A stretch of 64,000 bases of DNA from Paenibacillus tyrphae (GCF_000722545.1 NZ_JNVM01000041.1:62001-126000), one strand, 5' to 3'; numbered from the stretch's first letter, positions 34,624 to 43,984 are shown. Made by a program: numbers and translations. Notes: generated by a model from the letters alone, not told the origin.

Positions 34624-35202
34624 ATGAAAGCGAACCGGATGGAAGCGTTCAGCGATGGCGTGTTGGCGATTATCATTACGATCATGGTGCTGGAATTCAA
34701 ATTACCGGCAGGCCATGACTGGTATGCGCTAATCGGACTTGGCCCGAAAATTCTCAGCTACATCTTCAGTTTCGTATATATCGGCATCTACTGGAATAAT
34801 CATCATCACCTGCTGCACATGGTTCGAACGGTGCATGGGCGGTTGATGTGGCTTAACCTGCTGCTGCTCTTCTGGCTATCTCTTATACCGTTCACGACAG
34901 CTTGGATGGGGGAAAGCCATTTTGCATCCACTCCAACGGCGTTGTACGGCATTATTCTGCTGCTATCGGCGTTCTCGTACCGGCTGCTTCAGCGCGCGAT
35001 TATTAAACAGCATTCCGGCGATTCCTCCTTCGTCGTATCGATGGGCAAAGACTGGAAGGTGAAATTATCTCCTTTTCTCTACTTGACCGCGGTGTTGACC
35101 GCCTATGTGAGTCCTTGGATATCGTGCTTCTTTTTCGTACTCGTTGCTGTCATCTGGTTCGTACCGGATAAGCGAATCGAGCATGCTCTGAGAGGCCAGT
35201 AA
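34624..35202 (+). CDS. TMEM175-family potassium channel (DUF1211)
   Basis: A 192-residue membrane protein with six hydrophobic segments. The signature RMEAFSDGVLAIIITIMVLE at residues 4-23 contains the RxxxFSD motif of TMEM175 channels, and IYWNNHHHLLHMV near 57 follows in the second segment. Bacterial members have one six-helix unit and assemble as tetramers conducting K+. The ATG at 34624 is chosen for the AAAGGTG six bases upstream; a longer start would add a basic tail without a site. A strong terminator follows the stop. The gene diverges from the TetR gene. Confidence 0.9.
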   Translation: MKANRMEAFSDGVLAIIITIMVLEFKLPAGHDWYALIGLGPKILSYIFSFVYIGIYWNNHHHLLHMVRTVHGRLMWLNLLLLFWLSLIPFTTAWMGESHFASTPTALYGIILLLSAFSYRLLQRAIIKQHSGDSSFVVSMGKDWKVKLSPFLYLTAVLTAYVSPWISCFFFVLVAVIWFVPDKRIEHALRGQ

Positions 35203-35535
35203 GAATAGCTCTTCGATTCTCGCGTATAAGCGGGCTTCGAAGAGCTTTTTTTGAACATTGGAACAGCCATCTACAGGATCGCATTTAACCCGTCTTGAGC
35301 GGTTTGAAGAAGCAGCCGCGGGAAGGCCTAATGGCGGGTGACGAATTTCAGGCGATCCGTTAGAATGAAATAGACTCTACGAGAGCCCTTATTGAAAGCT
35401 TTCTCACGGAGAAGGACCGTGAGAGCAACGGAGCCATTTCCAACCTTGTACGTATCTTGTGCGAGCGCGATCAAAAAGAGATGATGGCGGGGAACTGGTT
35501 TCGTAGAACTTACTAATAGAAAGGTTGAGGCATGG
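35203..35535. other. Spacer with terminator and a possible 3' gene relic
   Basis: It holds the TMEM175 terminator (35207-35252). Positions 35385-35516 form an open stretch without a start codon that reads as a plausible protein C-terminus (IESFLTEKDRESNGAISN and on to NWFRRTY-stop). I do not recognise it. Confidence 0.35.
35207..35252 (+). terminator. Rho-independent terminator of the TMEM175 gene
   Basis: AGCTCTTCGA (35207-35216) pairs with TCGAAGAGCT (35237-35246) and is followed by a run of seven T residues. Confidence 0.88.
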
Positions 35536-36426
35536 ATGGGTATGCACGAAATTGAAGGCGCTGTCGATGGCGTTGTTCTTGTATTGGATGAAAGTCCCCT
35601 CAGCGCGACATTGGATATGCGCTCCATTTACGATTCCCTAGCTCGTTTTGTGGGAAGATGGGACGCTTCGTTTCAACATTTTCACGTTCTTGCGTCTTTG
35701 GTGAAGCATAGGTATACCTATGCGTTTCCGGTAACGGAGCACCCCGAGTACGAGCGGCATAAGGCGTACTTTGACGGGTTGAGAAAACAGGAGTTCCTGC
35801 TGCGTCATCCCGACCGCGAGTGGAACTGGGAGACCAATCGTGAGGTAGGCATCTACTGCCATCCGATGGAAGCTTGGGGAGGTCAATATTTGGACCAGAT
35901 ACCGGATCATCTGCAGAATGTCGGCATGATATATTTTGATGCGGGCAGTGAGCTTTGGCAGATGTCGGTGGACGTAGGGAAATTGACCGGCAAAGATGCG
36001 GAACCTCCCCGGGAAATTCCTTTGGAAGAGATCATCAGCATGACGCTGTCGGAAGCGCGCAAGCAGAATGAGAAGTTTCTGATCAGCATCTGGTATCCTC
36101 TCATGGCTGCCTATGCTATCTTGAATGCGATGGATAAGGCCTGGCAAGCCGGACATATGGAGAGCGGCATGCCGCAGGACGGCTACAGTGCCCAAGCGGT
36201 GATGGCAAATCCGCATTTTCAAGCGATACGGAGTCTGATCATTGAAACTCGCGCTTACGAATACAACAACGATTACGGTCTCACCCGATTGCCTGCCGAG
36301 GAGGAGTTCCAGACAGGGTTCGAAATGCTGGACGACAGGCTTGCGGAACAGGGATGGGGCCAGTTTCTCGATTGGTGGTATGAACCGCTCAAGAACAGTT
36401 ATGCGGATAAACGAAATCAGGCGTAG
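35536..36426 (+). CDS. Hypothetical protein
   Basis: A 296-residue soluble protein beginning MGMHEIEGAVDGVVLVLDES. It is rich in Trp, Tyr and Glu, with no signal peptide or membrane segment. Notable stretches are GRWDASFQHFHVLASLV, EVGIYCHPMEAWGGQYLDQI and a helical end WGQFLDWWYEPLKNSYADK. I do not recognise a family. The ATG follows AAGG and GAGG at 5-10 bases. It is a single-gene unit with terminators on both sides. Composition matches the surrounding chromosome, so there is no sign of recent transfer. Confidence 0.7.
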   Translation: MGMHEIEGAVDGVVLVLDESPLSATLDMRSIYDSLARFVGRWDASFQHFHVLASLVKHRYTYAFPVTEHPEYERHKAYFDGLRKQEFLLRHPDREWNWETNREVGIYCHPMEAWGGQYLDQIPDHLQNVGMIYFDAGSELWQMSVDVGKLTGKDAEPPREIPLEEIISMTLSEARKQNEKFLISIWYPLMAAYAILNAMDKAWQAGHMESGMPQDGYSAQAVMANPHFQAIRSLIIETRAYEYNNDYGLTRLPAEEEFQTGFEMLDDRLAEQGWGQFLDWWYEPLKNSYADKRNQA

Positions 36427-36762
36427 CGATGCTTCCAAAATCAGCATGGAGATCGGTACCCAAAACAGCAAACCAAAGCCAAGACCCTGGCAAGCAGCCG
36501 GGTTAAGGCCTTGGTTTTTTGTGTATTCCTAGGGTTTTATGGGTGATTTCTCACTTCTTAACTGCAATCACTGAAATTTTCCGGCTTTTAAATAGCAGGC
36601 AACTATCATATAATAGTAGATATATTAATCTTGATTTAAGAATGACAGGTTATAATTGATCCAGAAAAGGGTGTGACTAGGTCGCGCCCTAGCTTGCTGT
36701 GGAGCCTAAAGCAAGAGTGCCCACATCTTTTCTTCAAATAATAGCGCGTAAGGACGGTTAAA
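36427..36762. other. Spacer upstream of mqo
   Basis: It contains a terminator for the preceding gene (36471-36520) followed by AT-rich sequence and the AAGGACGG ribosome site of mqo. No gene is seen. Confidence 0.5.
36471..36520 (+). terminator. Rho-independent terminator
   Basis: AACCAAAGCC pairs imperfectly with GGCCTTGGTT, with an inner CCTGG/CCGGG stem, followed by TTTTTT. Confidence 0.7.
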
Positions 36763-38262
36763 ATGAGTAACAGACAAACCAAAACAGACGTTATCTTAAT
36801 TGGTGCTGGAATCATGAGTGCGACTTTAGGAACGCTGCTGAAGGAATTAGTACCGGACTGGAACATTACAGTTTTTGAGAAGCTCGCAACCGCAGGAGAG
36901 GAAAGCTCTAACGAATGGAATAATGCGGGAACGGGGCATGCTGCACTGTGCGAGCTTAACTACACCGTCGAAAAACAGGACGGGTCCATAGATATTAGCA
37001 AAGCGATCAAAATTAACGAAGAGTATCAGGTTTCAAAGCAGTTTTGGTCTTATCTTGTAAAAAGCAATCTGATTCGCAATCCGCAGGATTTTATCATGCC
37101 ATTGCCCCATTTGAGTTTGGTGCAAGGGGAAGAAAATGTAACGTTTTTGAAAAAACGTTTTGAAGCGATGTCTGACAATCCTCTGTTTCAAGGGATGGAA
37201 TTTTCCGATGACCCGGGAAAACTGATGGAATGGATTCCGTTGATTATGGAAGGCCGGACTATGAATGAACCTATGGCGGCCACAAGAATCGAATCCGGAA
37301 CGGATGTCAACTTTGGCGCTTTAACGCGTATATTGTTTGATCACTTAAAGAGCAAGAACGTCGATATCAAATTCAAACATAGTGTAGATGATATTAAACG
37401 TGCTAGCGACGGCTCGTGGGAATTGAAAGTGCGGAATGTCGATAACGGTACCGTCGAGCACCATACGGCGAAATTCGTCTTTATCGGCGGCGGTGGAGGA
37501 AGCTTGCCTTTACTGCAAAAATCCGGTATCCCTGAAGGGAAACATATTGGAGGATTCCCGGTTAGCGGACTATTTATGGTGTGCAATAATCCGGATGTTG
37601 TCGAGCAGCACCATGCCAAAGTATACGGTAAAGCCAAGGTTGGCGCTCCTCCAATGTCTGTTCCGCATCTGGACACAAGATTTATCGACAATAAAAAATC
37701 GCTGCTCTTTGGACCGTTTGCCGGCTTCTCACCTAAGTTTTTGAAGACTGGCTCCATGTTTGATTTGATAGGTTCCGTAAAGCCGAATAATGTCTTTACG
37801 ATGTTGGCGGCAGGCGCCAAAAACGTTCCATTGACGAAATACCTGATCCAGCAAGTGATGTTATCGAAAGAACAGCGTATGGAAGAGTTGCGCGAGTTTA
37901 TCCCGAACGCCAAAAGCGAGGATTGGGGTATGGTAGTAGCGGGCCAACGTGTGCAAGTGATCAAAGATACGGCTGCCGGCAAAGGAACGCTTCAATTCGG
38001 TACGGAAGTGATTAGTGCCGCTGATGGCTCGATCGCTGCATTGCTCGGCGCTTCTCCGGGAGCTTCGACTGCCGTTTCCGTTATGCTTGAATTAGTAAAA
38101 CGATGCTTCCCGCAGCAATTAAAAGCGTGGGAACCGAAAATAAAGGAAATGATTCCTTCTTACGGCGTGTCACTGCTGAAAAACCCGGAGCTTATCGAAG
38201 AAATTCATACTTCGACAGGGCGGACGCTTGGTTTAAGCAAGGAACTGCAACCTGCCATATAG
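36763..38262 (+). CDS. mqo: Malate:quinone oxidoreductase
   Basis: A 499-residue FAD enzyme of full length. The dinucleotide-binding VILIGAGIMSATLGTLL is at residues 10-26, ESSNEWNNAGTGHAALCELN near 47-66 is the conserved Mqo block, FIGGGGGSLPLLQKSGIPE lies near 241, and the C-terminal PGASTAVSVMLEL near 430 completes the FAD site. It is a peripheral membrane enzyme that oxidises malate to oxaloacetate and passes electrons to quinone, linking the TCA cycle to respiration. AAGGACGG precedes the ATG. A terminator follows. It appears to be monocistronic. Confidence 0.96.
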   Translation: MSNRQTKTDVILIGAGIMSATLGTLLKELVPDWNITVFEKLATAGEESSNEWNNAGTGHAALCELNYTVEKQDGSIDISKAIKINEEYQVSKQFWSYLVKSNLIRNPQDFIMPLPHLSLVQGEENVTFLKKRFEAMSDNPLFQGMEFSDDPGKLMEWIPLIMEGRTMNEPMAATRIESGTDVNFGALTRILFDHLKSKNVDIKFKHSVDDIKRASDGSWELKVRNVDNGTVEHHTAKFVFIGGGGGSLPLLQKSGIPEGKHIGGFPVSGLFMVCNNPDVVEQHHAKVYGKAKVGAPPMSVPHLDTRFIDNKKSLLFGPFAGFSPKFLKTGSMFDLIGSVKPNNVFTMLAAGAKNVPLTKYLIQQVMLSKEQRMEELREFIPNAKSEDWGMVVAGQRVQVIKDTAAGKGTLQFGTEVISAADGSIAALLGASPGASTAVSVMLELVKRCFPQQLKAWEPKIKEMIPSYGVSLLKNPELIEEIHTSTGRTLGLSKELQPAI

Positions 38263-38286
38263 ACGATACCATAAAATAAGCTAAGC

Positions 38287-38323
38287 GGCCTTCGTTCCGA
38301 ATCCACGGGATTAAGGCCTTTTT
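38287..38323 (+). terminator. Rho-independent terminator of mqo
   Basis: GGCCTT (38287-38292) pairs with AAGGCC (38313-38318), with an inner TCC/GGA stem, followed by TTTTT. Confidence 0.75.
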
Positions 38324-38540
38324 GCTTTGACTACCGTCTTTCGCAATGAATAAAGGCAGATGATTTTGGGAAAACTTGCAACGGGCTTGAAAAGGTACTT
38401 TGCTACGCTTGGTCTAGCCTAACGATCTTCATCATACCTTCATAATATCCTCATCGTAGCTTCATGATCAAAAGGGCGATTTGCGTTATTATTTATACAT
38501 AAGCGAAAATTCAACCCAAATTTAAGGAGGAAAAATCAGT

Positions 38541-39104
38541 ATGTCTCTTATCGGAACAGAAGTAAAACCATTCAAAGCATCGGCTTATCACAACGGCAAG
38601 TTTATCGATGTTACGGAAGCTGATTTCAAAGGAAAATGGAGCGTCGTTTGCTTCTACCCGGCTGACTTCACGTTCGTATGCCCGACGGAGCTTGAGGATC
38701 TGCAAAACCAATACGAAACGTTGAAAGGCCTCGGCGTTGAAGTATACTCCGTTTCCACGGATACTCACTTTACGCATAAAGCATGGCACGATAGCTCCGA
38801 GACAATCGGCAAAATCACTTATATCATGATCGGCGATCCTTCGCATACGATTTCCCGCAATTTCGACGTGTTGATCGAAGCTGACGGTCTGGCGGATCGT
38901 GGTACGTTCATTATCGATCCGGACGGCGTGATTCAAGCTGTTGAGATCAATGCAGGCGGTATCGGTCGCGATGCAAGCATTCTGGTGAATAAGATCAAAG
39001 CTGCCCAATATGTTCGGAACAACCCGGGCGAAGTGTGCCCTGCGAAATGGCAAGAAGGTTCCGCAACCCTGAAGCCGAGCCTCGATCTTGTCGGAAAGAT
39101 CTAA
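38541..39104 (+). CDS. ahpC: Alkyl hydroperoxide reductase peroxiredoxin subunit
   Basis: A 187-residue typical 2-Cys peroxiredoxin of normal length. The peroxidatic cysteine is in FTFVCPTELEDLQ near residue 47 and the resolving cysteine in EVCPAKW near 166; the active-site Pro, Thr and Arg are in place. It reduces hydrogen peroxide and organic peroxides in the cytoplasm and is regenerated by AhpF, encoded 13 bases downstream. AAGGAGG gives a strong ribosome site. The family is usually under PerR control, but I could not identify a convincing PerR box upstream. Confidence 0.97.
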   Translation: MSLIGTEVKPFKASAYHNGKFIDVTEADFKGKWSVVCFYPADFTFVCPTELEDLQNQYETLKGLGVEVYSVSTDTHFTHKAWHDSSETIGKITYIMIGDPSHTISRNFDVLIEADGLADRGTFIIDPDGVIQAVEINAGGIGRDASILVNKIKAAQYVRNNPGEVCPAKWQEGSATLKPSLDLVGKI

Positions 39105-39117
39105 GGAGTGAAAACTT

Positions 39118-40647
39118 ATGGCACTGGACGCAGATATTAGAGAACAACTAAGTCAATACCTGCAGCTCATGGAAGGCGATGTGCAGATCCAAGTGAGTGC
39201 GGGGTCCGATGCCGTATCCCATGAAATGCTGGAGCTGGTGGATGAAATCGCCGGCTTATCCTCCAAAATCACGGTGGAGAGAACCGAATTGTCCCGAACG
39301 CCGAGCTTCCATGTGAACCGCGCGGGGGAAGAGACGGGGATTGCTTTTGCCGGCATCCCCTTAGGACATGAGTTCACTTCCTTGGTGCTTGCGCTGCTGC
39401 AAGCGAGCGGAAGGCCGCCCAAGGTGGAACAGCACCTCATCGATCAGATCAAGAACATCCGCGGCGAATATCGCTTCGAGACCTACGTCAGCCTGAGCTG
39501 TCACAATTGTCCCGACGTCGTGCAGGCACTGAACGTCATGAGCGTCCTAAACCCTGGCATCTCGCATACGATGATCGACGGTGCGGCGTACAAAGCTGAG
39601 GTCGAGAGCAAAAACGTCATGGCGGTGCCATCCGTTTACCTCAATGGCGAATTTTTCGGCAGTGGTCGAATGTCGCTTGAAGAGATTCTCGCCAAGCTGG
39701 GGACGGCTCCCGACGCATCCGAATTTGCGAACAAGGAGCCGTACGACGTGCTTGTCGTCGGCGGAGGTCCCGCCGGCGCCAGCGCGGCGATCTATGCGGC
39801 ACGTAAAGGCATTCGTACCGGGATTGTCGCCGAACGCTTCGGCGGTCAGGTCATGGATACCATGGGCATCGAGAACTTCATCAGCGTCAAATACACCGAA
39901 GGTCCCAAGCTTGTGGCGAGCCTTGAGGAGCATGTCAAAGAATACGGCATCGACGTGATGAAGCTCCAACGCGCCAAGCGTTTGGAGAAGAAGGATCTCA
40001 TCGAAGTCGAGCTCGAAAACGGTGCTGTGCTAAGGAGCAAGACCGTCATTGTCTCCACCGGTGCGCGCTGGCGCAATGTGGGCGTTCCCGGCGAAGCAGA
40101 GTTCAAGAACAAAGGCGTAGCCTACTGCCCTCACTGTGACGGTCCCTTGTTTACAGGGAAAGACGTAGCCGTGATCGGCGGCGGCAATTCCGGCATCGAG
40201 GCAGCCATTGATCTTGCAGGCATCGTGAAGCACGTGACGGTGCTGGAGTTCATGCCTGAGCTGAAAGCCGATGCCGTCCTGCAGAAGCGACTGTACAGTC
40301 TCCCGAACGTGACGGTGCTCAAGAACGTTCAAACGAAAGAGATTACCGGCACGGACAAAGTCAACGGGATTACGTATGTCGACCGCGATTCGGGAGCGGA
40401 GCATCATGTCGAATTGCAGGGCGTGTTTGTTCAGATCGGACTTGTTCCCAATACCGATTGGTTAGCGGATACGGTTGAACGCACACGCTTCGGCGAGATC
40501 GTCGTAGACCTTCATGGCGCTACGAACGTCCCCGGTGTGTTTGCGGCAGGCGACTGCACCAATAGTCCTTATAAGCAGATCATCATTTCCATGGGATCGG
40601 GCGCAAACGCAGCCTTGGGCGCATTCGATTATCTCATACGAAATTAA
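39118..40647 (+). CDS. ahpF: Alkyl hydroperoxide reductase flavoprotein subunit
   Basis: A 509-residue NADH-dependent disulfide reductase that recycles AhpC. The N-terminal double-thioredoxin domain has the CxxC of SCHNCPDV near residue 128. The FAD-binding VVGGGPAGASAAIYAARKG follows near 215, the thioredoxin reductase-type CPHCDGP near 340, the NAD-binding VIGGGNSGIEAA next, and the FAAGDCTNSPYKQI near 475 closes the FAD site. Gene order ahpC-ahpF with a 13-base gap is the standard operon. A perfect terminator follows the stop. Confidence 0.97.
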   Translation: MALDADIREQLSQYLQLMEGDVQIQVSAGSDAVSHEMLELVDEIAGLSSKITVERTELSRTPSFHVNRAGEETGIAFAGIPLGHEFTSLVLALLQASGRPPKVEQHLIDQIKNIRGEYRFETYVSLSCHNCPDVVQALNVMSVLNPGISHTMIDGAAYKAEVESKNVMAVPSVYLNGEFFGSGRMSLEEILAKLGTAPDASEFANKEPYDVLVVGGGPAGASAAIYAARKGIRTGIVAERFGGQVMDTMGIENFISVKYTEGPKLVASLEEHVKEYGIDVMKLQRAKRLEKKDLIEVELENGAVLRSKTVIVSTGARWRNVGVPGEAEFKNKGVAYCPHCDGPLFTGKDVAVIGGGNSGIEAAIDLAGIVKHVTVLEFMPELKADAVLQKRLYSLPNVTVLKNVQTKEITGTDKVNGITYVDRDSGAEHHVELQGVFVQIGLVPNTDWLADTVERTRFGEIVVDLHGATNVPGVFAAGDCTNSPYKQIIISMGSGANAALGAFDYLIRN

Positions 40648-40672
40648 ATTAAACTTACGTAAACTCTGAAAG

Positions 40673-40696
40673 AGCCCCTGTCTTAGGGGCTTTTTT
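40673..40696 (+). terminator. Rho-independent terminator of ahpCF
   Basis: AGCCCCT and AGGGGCT form a perfect stem around GTCTT, followed by six T residues. Confidence 0.93.
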
Positions 40697-40797
40697 GCTT
40701 ATAGTGGTGAATTGTAAGCTACTTTGAACAAATTTATCAATACAGGTTTATAATATATATTGGGGATTCGGCTATCATGAGAGGAAAGGAACGAAAC

Positions 40798-41379
40798 ATG
40801 AAAAGCATATTGTTCAAGTTGATGACTAAATTTACCTCTCTTAACGATGAGGAACAACAGGCGATCGCTGAAGATATCCTTATGGAGGAATACAAGAAGG
40901 GAACCGTGCTCCTTAGACAAGGGGATGTCCCCACAAAATGTTATTTCGTGCTGAAGGGATGTGTAAGGCAGTACGCGATAGACGAATCGGGAAAAGAAGT
41001 CACATCCAATTTCTACACGGAAGAGCAAGCGGCCTCGATTTTTAATCGTCATCAACAAAATAAGCCATCTGCGTACACTTTAACTTGTCTGGAAGACTGT
41101 GTGTTGGTTGTTGGCGATCTTGATGCGGAAAAGGATATGTTTCACAAACATTCCCAACTGGAGACCATGATACGCAAGATGGTGGAAGAAAACCTGGGCG
41201 AGGTACAAGACGAATGGACTTCATTTATCGCTTCGACACCCGAAGAACGTTACAAAGCGCTATTGCGAAAAAGACCTCATCTGGTCAACCGTGTACCTCA
41301 GCATCAGTTGGCGAGTTATCTTGGTATGACTCCAGAGTCACTAAGCAGAATCAAGAAACGAATTCATACCAGCGAATGA
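40798..41379 (+). CDS. Crp/Fnr-family regulator
   Basis: A 193-residue regulator with an N-terminal cyclic-nucleotide-binding-like barrel (GTVLLRQGDVPTKCYFVLKG near residues 35-54) and a C-terminal winged helix with VPQHQLASYLGMTPESLSRI near 168-187. The effector-binding PRSAA-type cassette of true CRP is absent, and no N-terminal iron-sulfur cysteine cluster is present, so the ligand is unclear. The ATG at 40798 is preferred for the AGGAAAGGAA site upstream. The convergent DUF4386 gene begins 12 bases after its stop, and regulation of that membrane protein is a plausible guess. Confidence 0.85.
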   Translation: MKSILFKLMTKFTSLNDEEQQAIAEDILMEEYKKGTVLLRQGDVPTKCYFVLKGCVRQYAIDESGKEVTSNFYTEEQAASIFNRHQQNKPSAYTLTCLEDCVLVVGDLDAEKDMFHKHSQLETMIRKMVEENLGEVQDEWTSFIASTPEERYKALLRKRPHLVNRVPQHQLASYLGMTPESLSRIKKRIHTSE

Positions 41380-41390
41380 TAAGAAAGCTG

Positions 41391-42086
41391 TCATGCGCTT
41401 TTTGGGAGTTTTCCTCCTCTGAGCAGAAGCCATATCCCAAAGCCCAGTTCTCCGGCAATCATGGGGATAGCAAATACAAGATTAAGTATGGCAATAGCCC
41501 CGTCATATTGGGGAAGAAACGTTTTGCTTAGGTGAACAACCATATAGCCTATGGAAGCAAGCAGCAATAAAATGCCGATCACTTTAGGAATGCTGCCGGA
41601 TTTCAAAGCCACATAGCCTATAATCAATAGATGCCCGCCAAATACGATCAAACCAATGGACCAAATCGATTCGAATGCCTCAAGAAATAGCATCATAAGG
41701 GATTGAATTTGTTCGGTTTGAAATAAGGCTAAATAAGTTCCAGGCCCTGAGAGATGCAGCACCACGATCAAGTTCAGGATGGCCATTCCCAATATAGCTG
41801 AATAGGTAAGACGAAGCCATGCGCCGAGCAAGGAAAGGTTTTTATTCATGGGCTTTAGGAAGATATAGAGAGCCCATGCGACGACAATGTCACTGATCAG
41901 GATGATGACCCATCCCACAATTTCGGCTTTGAACAGGCTGTTCGATGTTACGATGTTGTTAAATGTGGCGCCGGCATCGCCTTTCACGACAAGGCTTCCA
42001 TGGACAAATCCGTAGGAAAAAAATGAGACAAGCGCCATGATGATAAGGGATATGCCCGCGGTTAAAGCAGATTTTCGCTCAGCCAT
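41391..42086 (-). CDS. DUF4386 family membrane protein
   Basis: A 231-residue protein with about six hydrophobic segments. VGWVIILISDIVVAWALYIF and LSLLGAWLRLTYSAILGMAI are conserved DUF4386 stretches, and LNLVFAIPMIAGELGFGIWL forms the last helix. The function of the family is unknown; members often sit beside regulators such as Crp-like or PadR proteins. GGAGG lies before the ATG. A decayed family member occurs at 15324. Confidence 0.85.
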   Translation of the reverse strand: MAERKSALTAGISLIIMALVSFFSYGFVHGSLVVKGDAGATFNNIVTSNSLFKAEIVGWVIILISDIVVAWALYIFLKPMNKNLSLLGAWLRLTYSAILGMAILNLIVVLHLSGPGTYLALFQTEQIQSLMMLFLEAFESIWSIGLIVFGGHLLIIGYVALKSGSIPKVIGILLLLASIGYMVVHLSKTFLPQYDGAIAILNLVFAIPMIAGELGFGIWLLLRGGKLPKSA

Positions 42087-42157
42087 AAGATAGCCTCCTA
42101 GATGACATGATTTATTTTCATTGTATTAGGAGGAGGTTGGCCGGTCATTGACTTAAG

Positions 42158-43024
42158 TCAAGAATGCTTCATTAACCAAGGTTTTATCAAGGGCAAGACG
42201 CTCGTAGGCTGCATGGCTTTGGTATGATCCATGTCGTTTCCTTTCAAAATTTCGACGTCCCACCCGAAGGATTGCAATTGTTTTACATTTTTTTGCAATA
42301 AACCGATGATATCCACCGTGACGCTTCCAAAGTTCTCGCCATACACAATGGTATCTTTTTCACCTGCGAAAGCCAGTTTAGGGAAGTTCAATCTGTCTTG
42401 AATTTTTTTGTCGTCGAAATCCATTAAGCTCTGATACATCGTGAAAAATTGTTTCGTTTGACTGGGATCGATTTTCACCTGGATGTTATTCCAATCGATT
42501 TCCTCAGGGCTAGTATGTTGTTCGTGTGGATATTCAGGGATGCTTTGATGATTGATTGCTTGCTCGTAAGTTTTTTCCGTTACGGCTAACATTTCTTTAT
42601 AGGGTCCTTCATACGGCGGGTATCCGCCCATAATCAGACTTTCCAGCCGGTTTGTTTTGATCGCCAACTGCAATCCGACCAAAGCCAACCAGGAGTAGCC
42701 ATAATAACTGAATTTCCGTACATTCATTTCGTCAGCTATGCGTAAGAGATCTTGTGCCATATTTTCTGGGGTGAGACTATCCGGTTGGGGATGTTCAAAT
42801 AGGTGACCTTCATAGTCAAAATACATAACTTGAAACGTGTCGGAAAGTCCTTCGACAAAATTTTTTCCCAATTCAGGATCTACGCCCCACAATTTCAAGC
42901 TGTCAGCTTCCTGGCCGTAAACCGATTTTTTCGCTACCGGCAGCATAATGACCTTGCCGGAAGGATTTCCGGTTAGTCCAACCTCCAAGGTTGAACCGTC
43001 ATGTAATTCTACGATTTTTTTCAT
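42158..43024 (-). CDS. Alpha/beta hydrolase
   Basis: A 288-residue hydrolase of the alpha/beta fold. The nucleophile elbow is YGYSWLALVG near residue 120 (Gly-x-Ser). A late Asp occurs in FAGEKDTIVYG near 220, and the likely catalytic His in DMDHTKAM near 262 completes a triad. No signal peptide is present. The ATG at 43024 is preferred because TTAGGAG lies eight bases ahead. It diverges from a MerR-type regulator gene, and the palindrome between them may control it. The substrate is unknown. Confidence 0.85.
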   Translation of the reverse strand: MKKIVELHDGSTLEVGLTGNPSGKVIMLPVAKKSVYGQEADSLKLWGVDPELGKNFVEGLSDTFQVMYFDYEGHLFEHPQPDSLTPENMAQDLLRIADEMNVRKFSYYGYSWLALVGLQLAIKTNRLESLIMGGYPPYEGPYKEMLAVTEKTYEQAINHQSIPEYPHEQHTSPEEIDWNNIQVKIDPSQTKQFFTMYQSLMDFDDKKIQDRLNFPKLAFAGEKDTIVYGENFGSVTVDIIGLLQKNVKQLQSFGWDVEILKGNDMDHTKAMQPTSVLPLIKPWLMKHS

Positions 43025-43141
43025 GATCATCACTCCTAAGCCGTTTATACTACTACCATACAACATTCATGCAATCTTTCGGTTTCTCAGGGTGAAACAG
43101 CCAAGGATGTACTCATTTGATGATTTTGTGTTAACGTAGCA

Positions 43142-43161
43142 CTTGAAGGTTTCACTTCAAG
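43142..43161. promoter_or_regulatory. Palindromic operator of the tandem-HTH MerR regulator
   Basis: CTTGAAG-GTTTCA-CTTCAAG is a perfect 7-bp inverted repeat placed directly upstream of the regulator ribosome site and between divergent genes. It is a likely binding site for autoregulation. Confidence 0.6.
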
Positions 43162-43177
43162 GATAAGGAGTGGGAAG

Positions 43178-43897
43178 GTGCAAAAAACCTATACGCCTAC
43201 ACAAATTGCAAATGTACTAAACGTCAGTACGACCACGTTGAGGAGATATGAAGAGCAGGGATTAGTTCCTGATGTGCCGAGAACCGCAGGAAATCATAGA
43301 ACCTACATGCCCATTCATTTTCAAGCTTTTATGACGATTCGCTCCTTATTGAAGGGATATGAGATTCCCGTTGTTTATGATGTTATGAGAAAAATTAAGA
43401 ATGGAGATATCATTCATGGCCTTTGGTTAGTGAATCAGCAGCTGCATCAAATTCAAGAAGAAAAGCAACGAGTGGAAGAAATACTTGCCATGATCAAAAA
43501 CGCCGATTTTACCACGTATAGAAATGTTAACATAACGAATGCGATGTCCATTGGAAAGGTAGCGGAAATTGCCGGAATAAACACTTCCGCGATCAGACAT
43601 TGGGAGAAAGAGGGGCTGATTCGCTCCGAAAGAGATAAAGACAATGGATACAGGATCTTTACTGTACCTGAATTAAGAAAAATATTGGTCATAAGCAGCT
43701 TAAGAAAAACCATCTATTATATTGAAAATATGAAGCAGCTTTTACATGATTTGGACTTACATAGTTATTCCAAAATAGATCGATCGTTTCAGCTTGCGCT
43801 CCAAAATTTAAACCAGCAGCTTACCATGAAATTCGCGGGAATCGCGGAAATCATGAAATATATCGATTTTTACAAAATAGAGAAGGACGTTACCTGA
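43178..43897 (+). CDS. MerR-family regulator with two helix-turn-helix domains
   Basis: A 239-residue regulator carrying two MerR-type winged helices. The first is at residues 3-70 (YTPTQIANVLNVSTTTLRRY, EEQGLVPDVPRTAGNHRTY). The second is at about 122-190 (SIGKVAEIAGINTSAIRHWE, KEGLIRSERDKDNGYRIF). A short coiled region joins them. Normal MerR proteins have one such domain plus an effector part, so this architecture is unusual. The GTG start follows AAGGAG at seven bases. It diverges from the alpha/beta hydrolase over a perfect palindrome and probably controls it and itself. Confidence 0.82.
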   Translation: MQKTYTPTQIANVLNVSTTTLRRYEEQGLVPDVPRTAGNHRTYMPIHFQAFMTIRSLLKGYEIPVVYDVMRKIKNGDIIHGLWLVNQQLHQIQEEKQRVEEILAMIKNADFTTYRNVNITNAMSIGKVAEIAGINTSAIRHWEKEGLIRSERDKDNGYRIFTVPELRKILVISSLRKTIYYIENMKQLLHDLDLHSYSKIDRSFQLALQNLNQQLTMKFAGIAEIMKYIDFYKIEKDVT

Positions 43898-43950
43898 TCG
43901 TCTAAATGGTTTTCGTTTGACAAAATAAGCGCTTGGGGCCATAATAAATG

Positions 43951-43968
43951 TGTTTAAAAGCTTAAACA
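43951..43968. promoter_or_regulatory. ArsR-type operator upstream of the ArsR gene
   Basis: TGTTTAAAAGCTTAAACA is a near-perfect 18-bp palindrome immediately upstream of the regulator. An 18-bp counterpart stands before the EamA gene at 44322. Confidence 0.7.
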
Positions 43969-43984
43969 TATAAGGGTGGTTGCG

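Noticed and set aside
35638..36471. 277-codon minus-strand frame opposite the hypothetical gene at 35536
   Set aside because: The plus-strand frame has a ribosome site, an upstream terminator and a downstream terminator in phase; the minus frame has none.
38440..38540. PerR box ahead of ahpC
   Set aside because: TTATTATTTATACATAA is AT-rich and loosely similar, but it does not fit the TTATAATNATTATAA spacing well enough to report.
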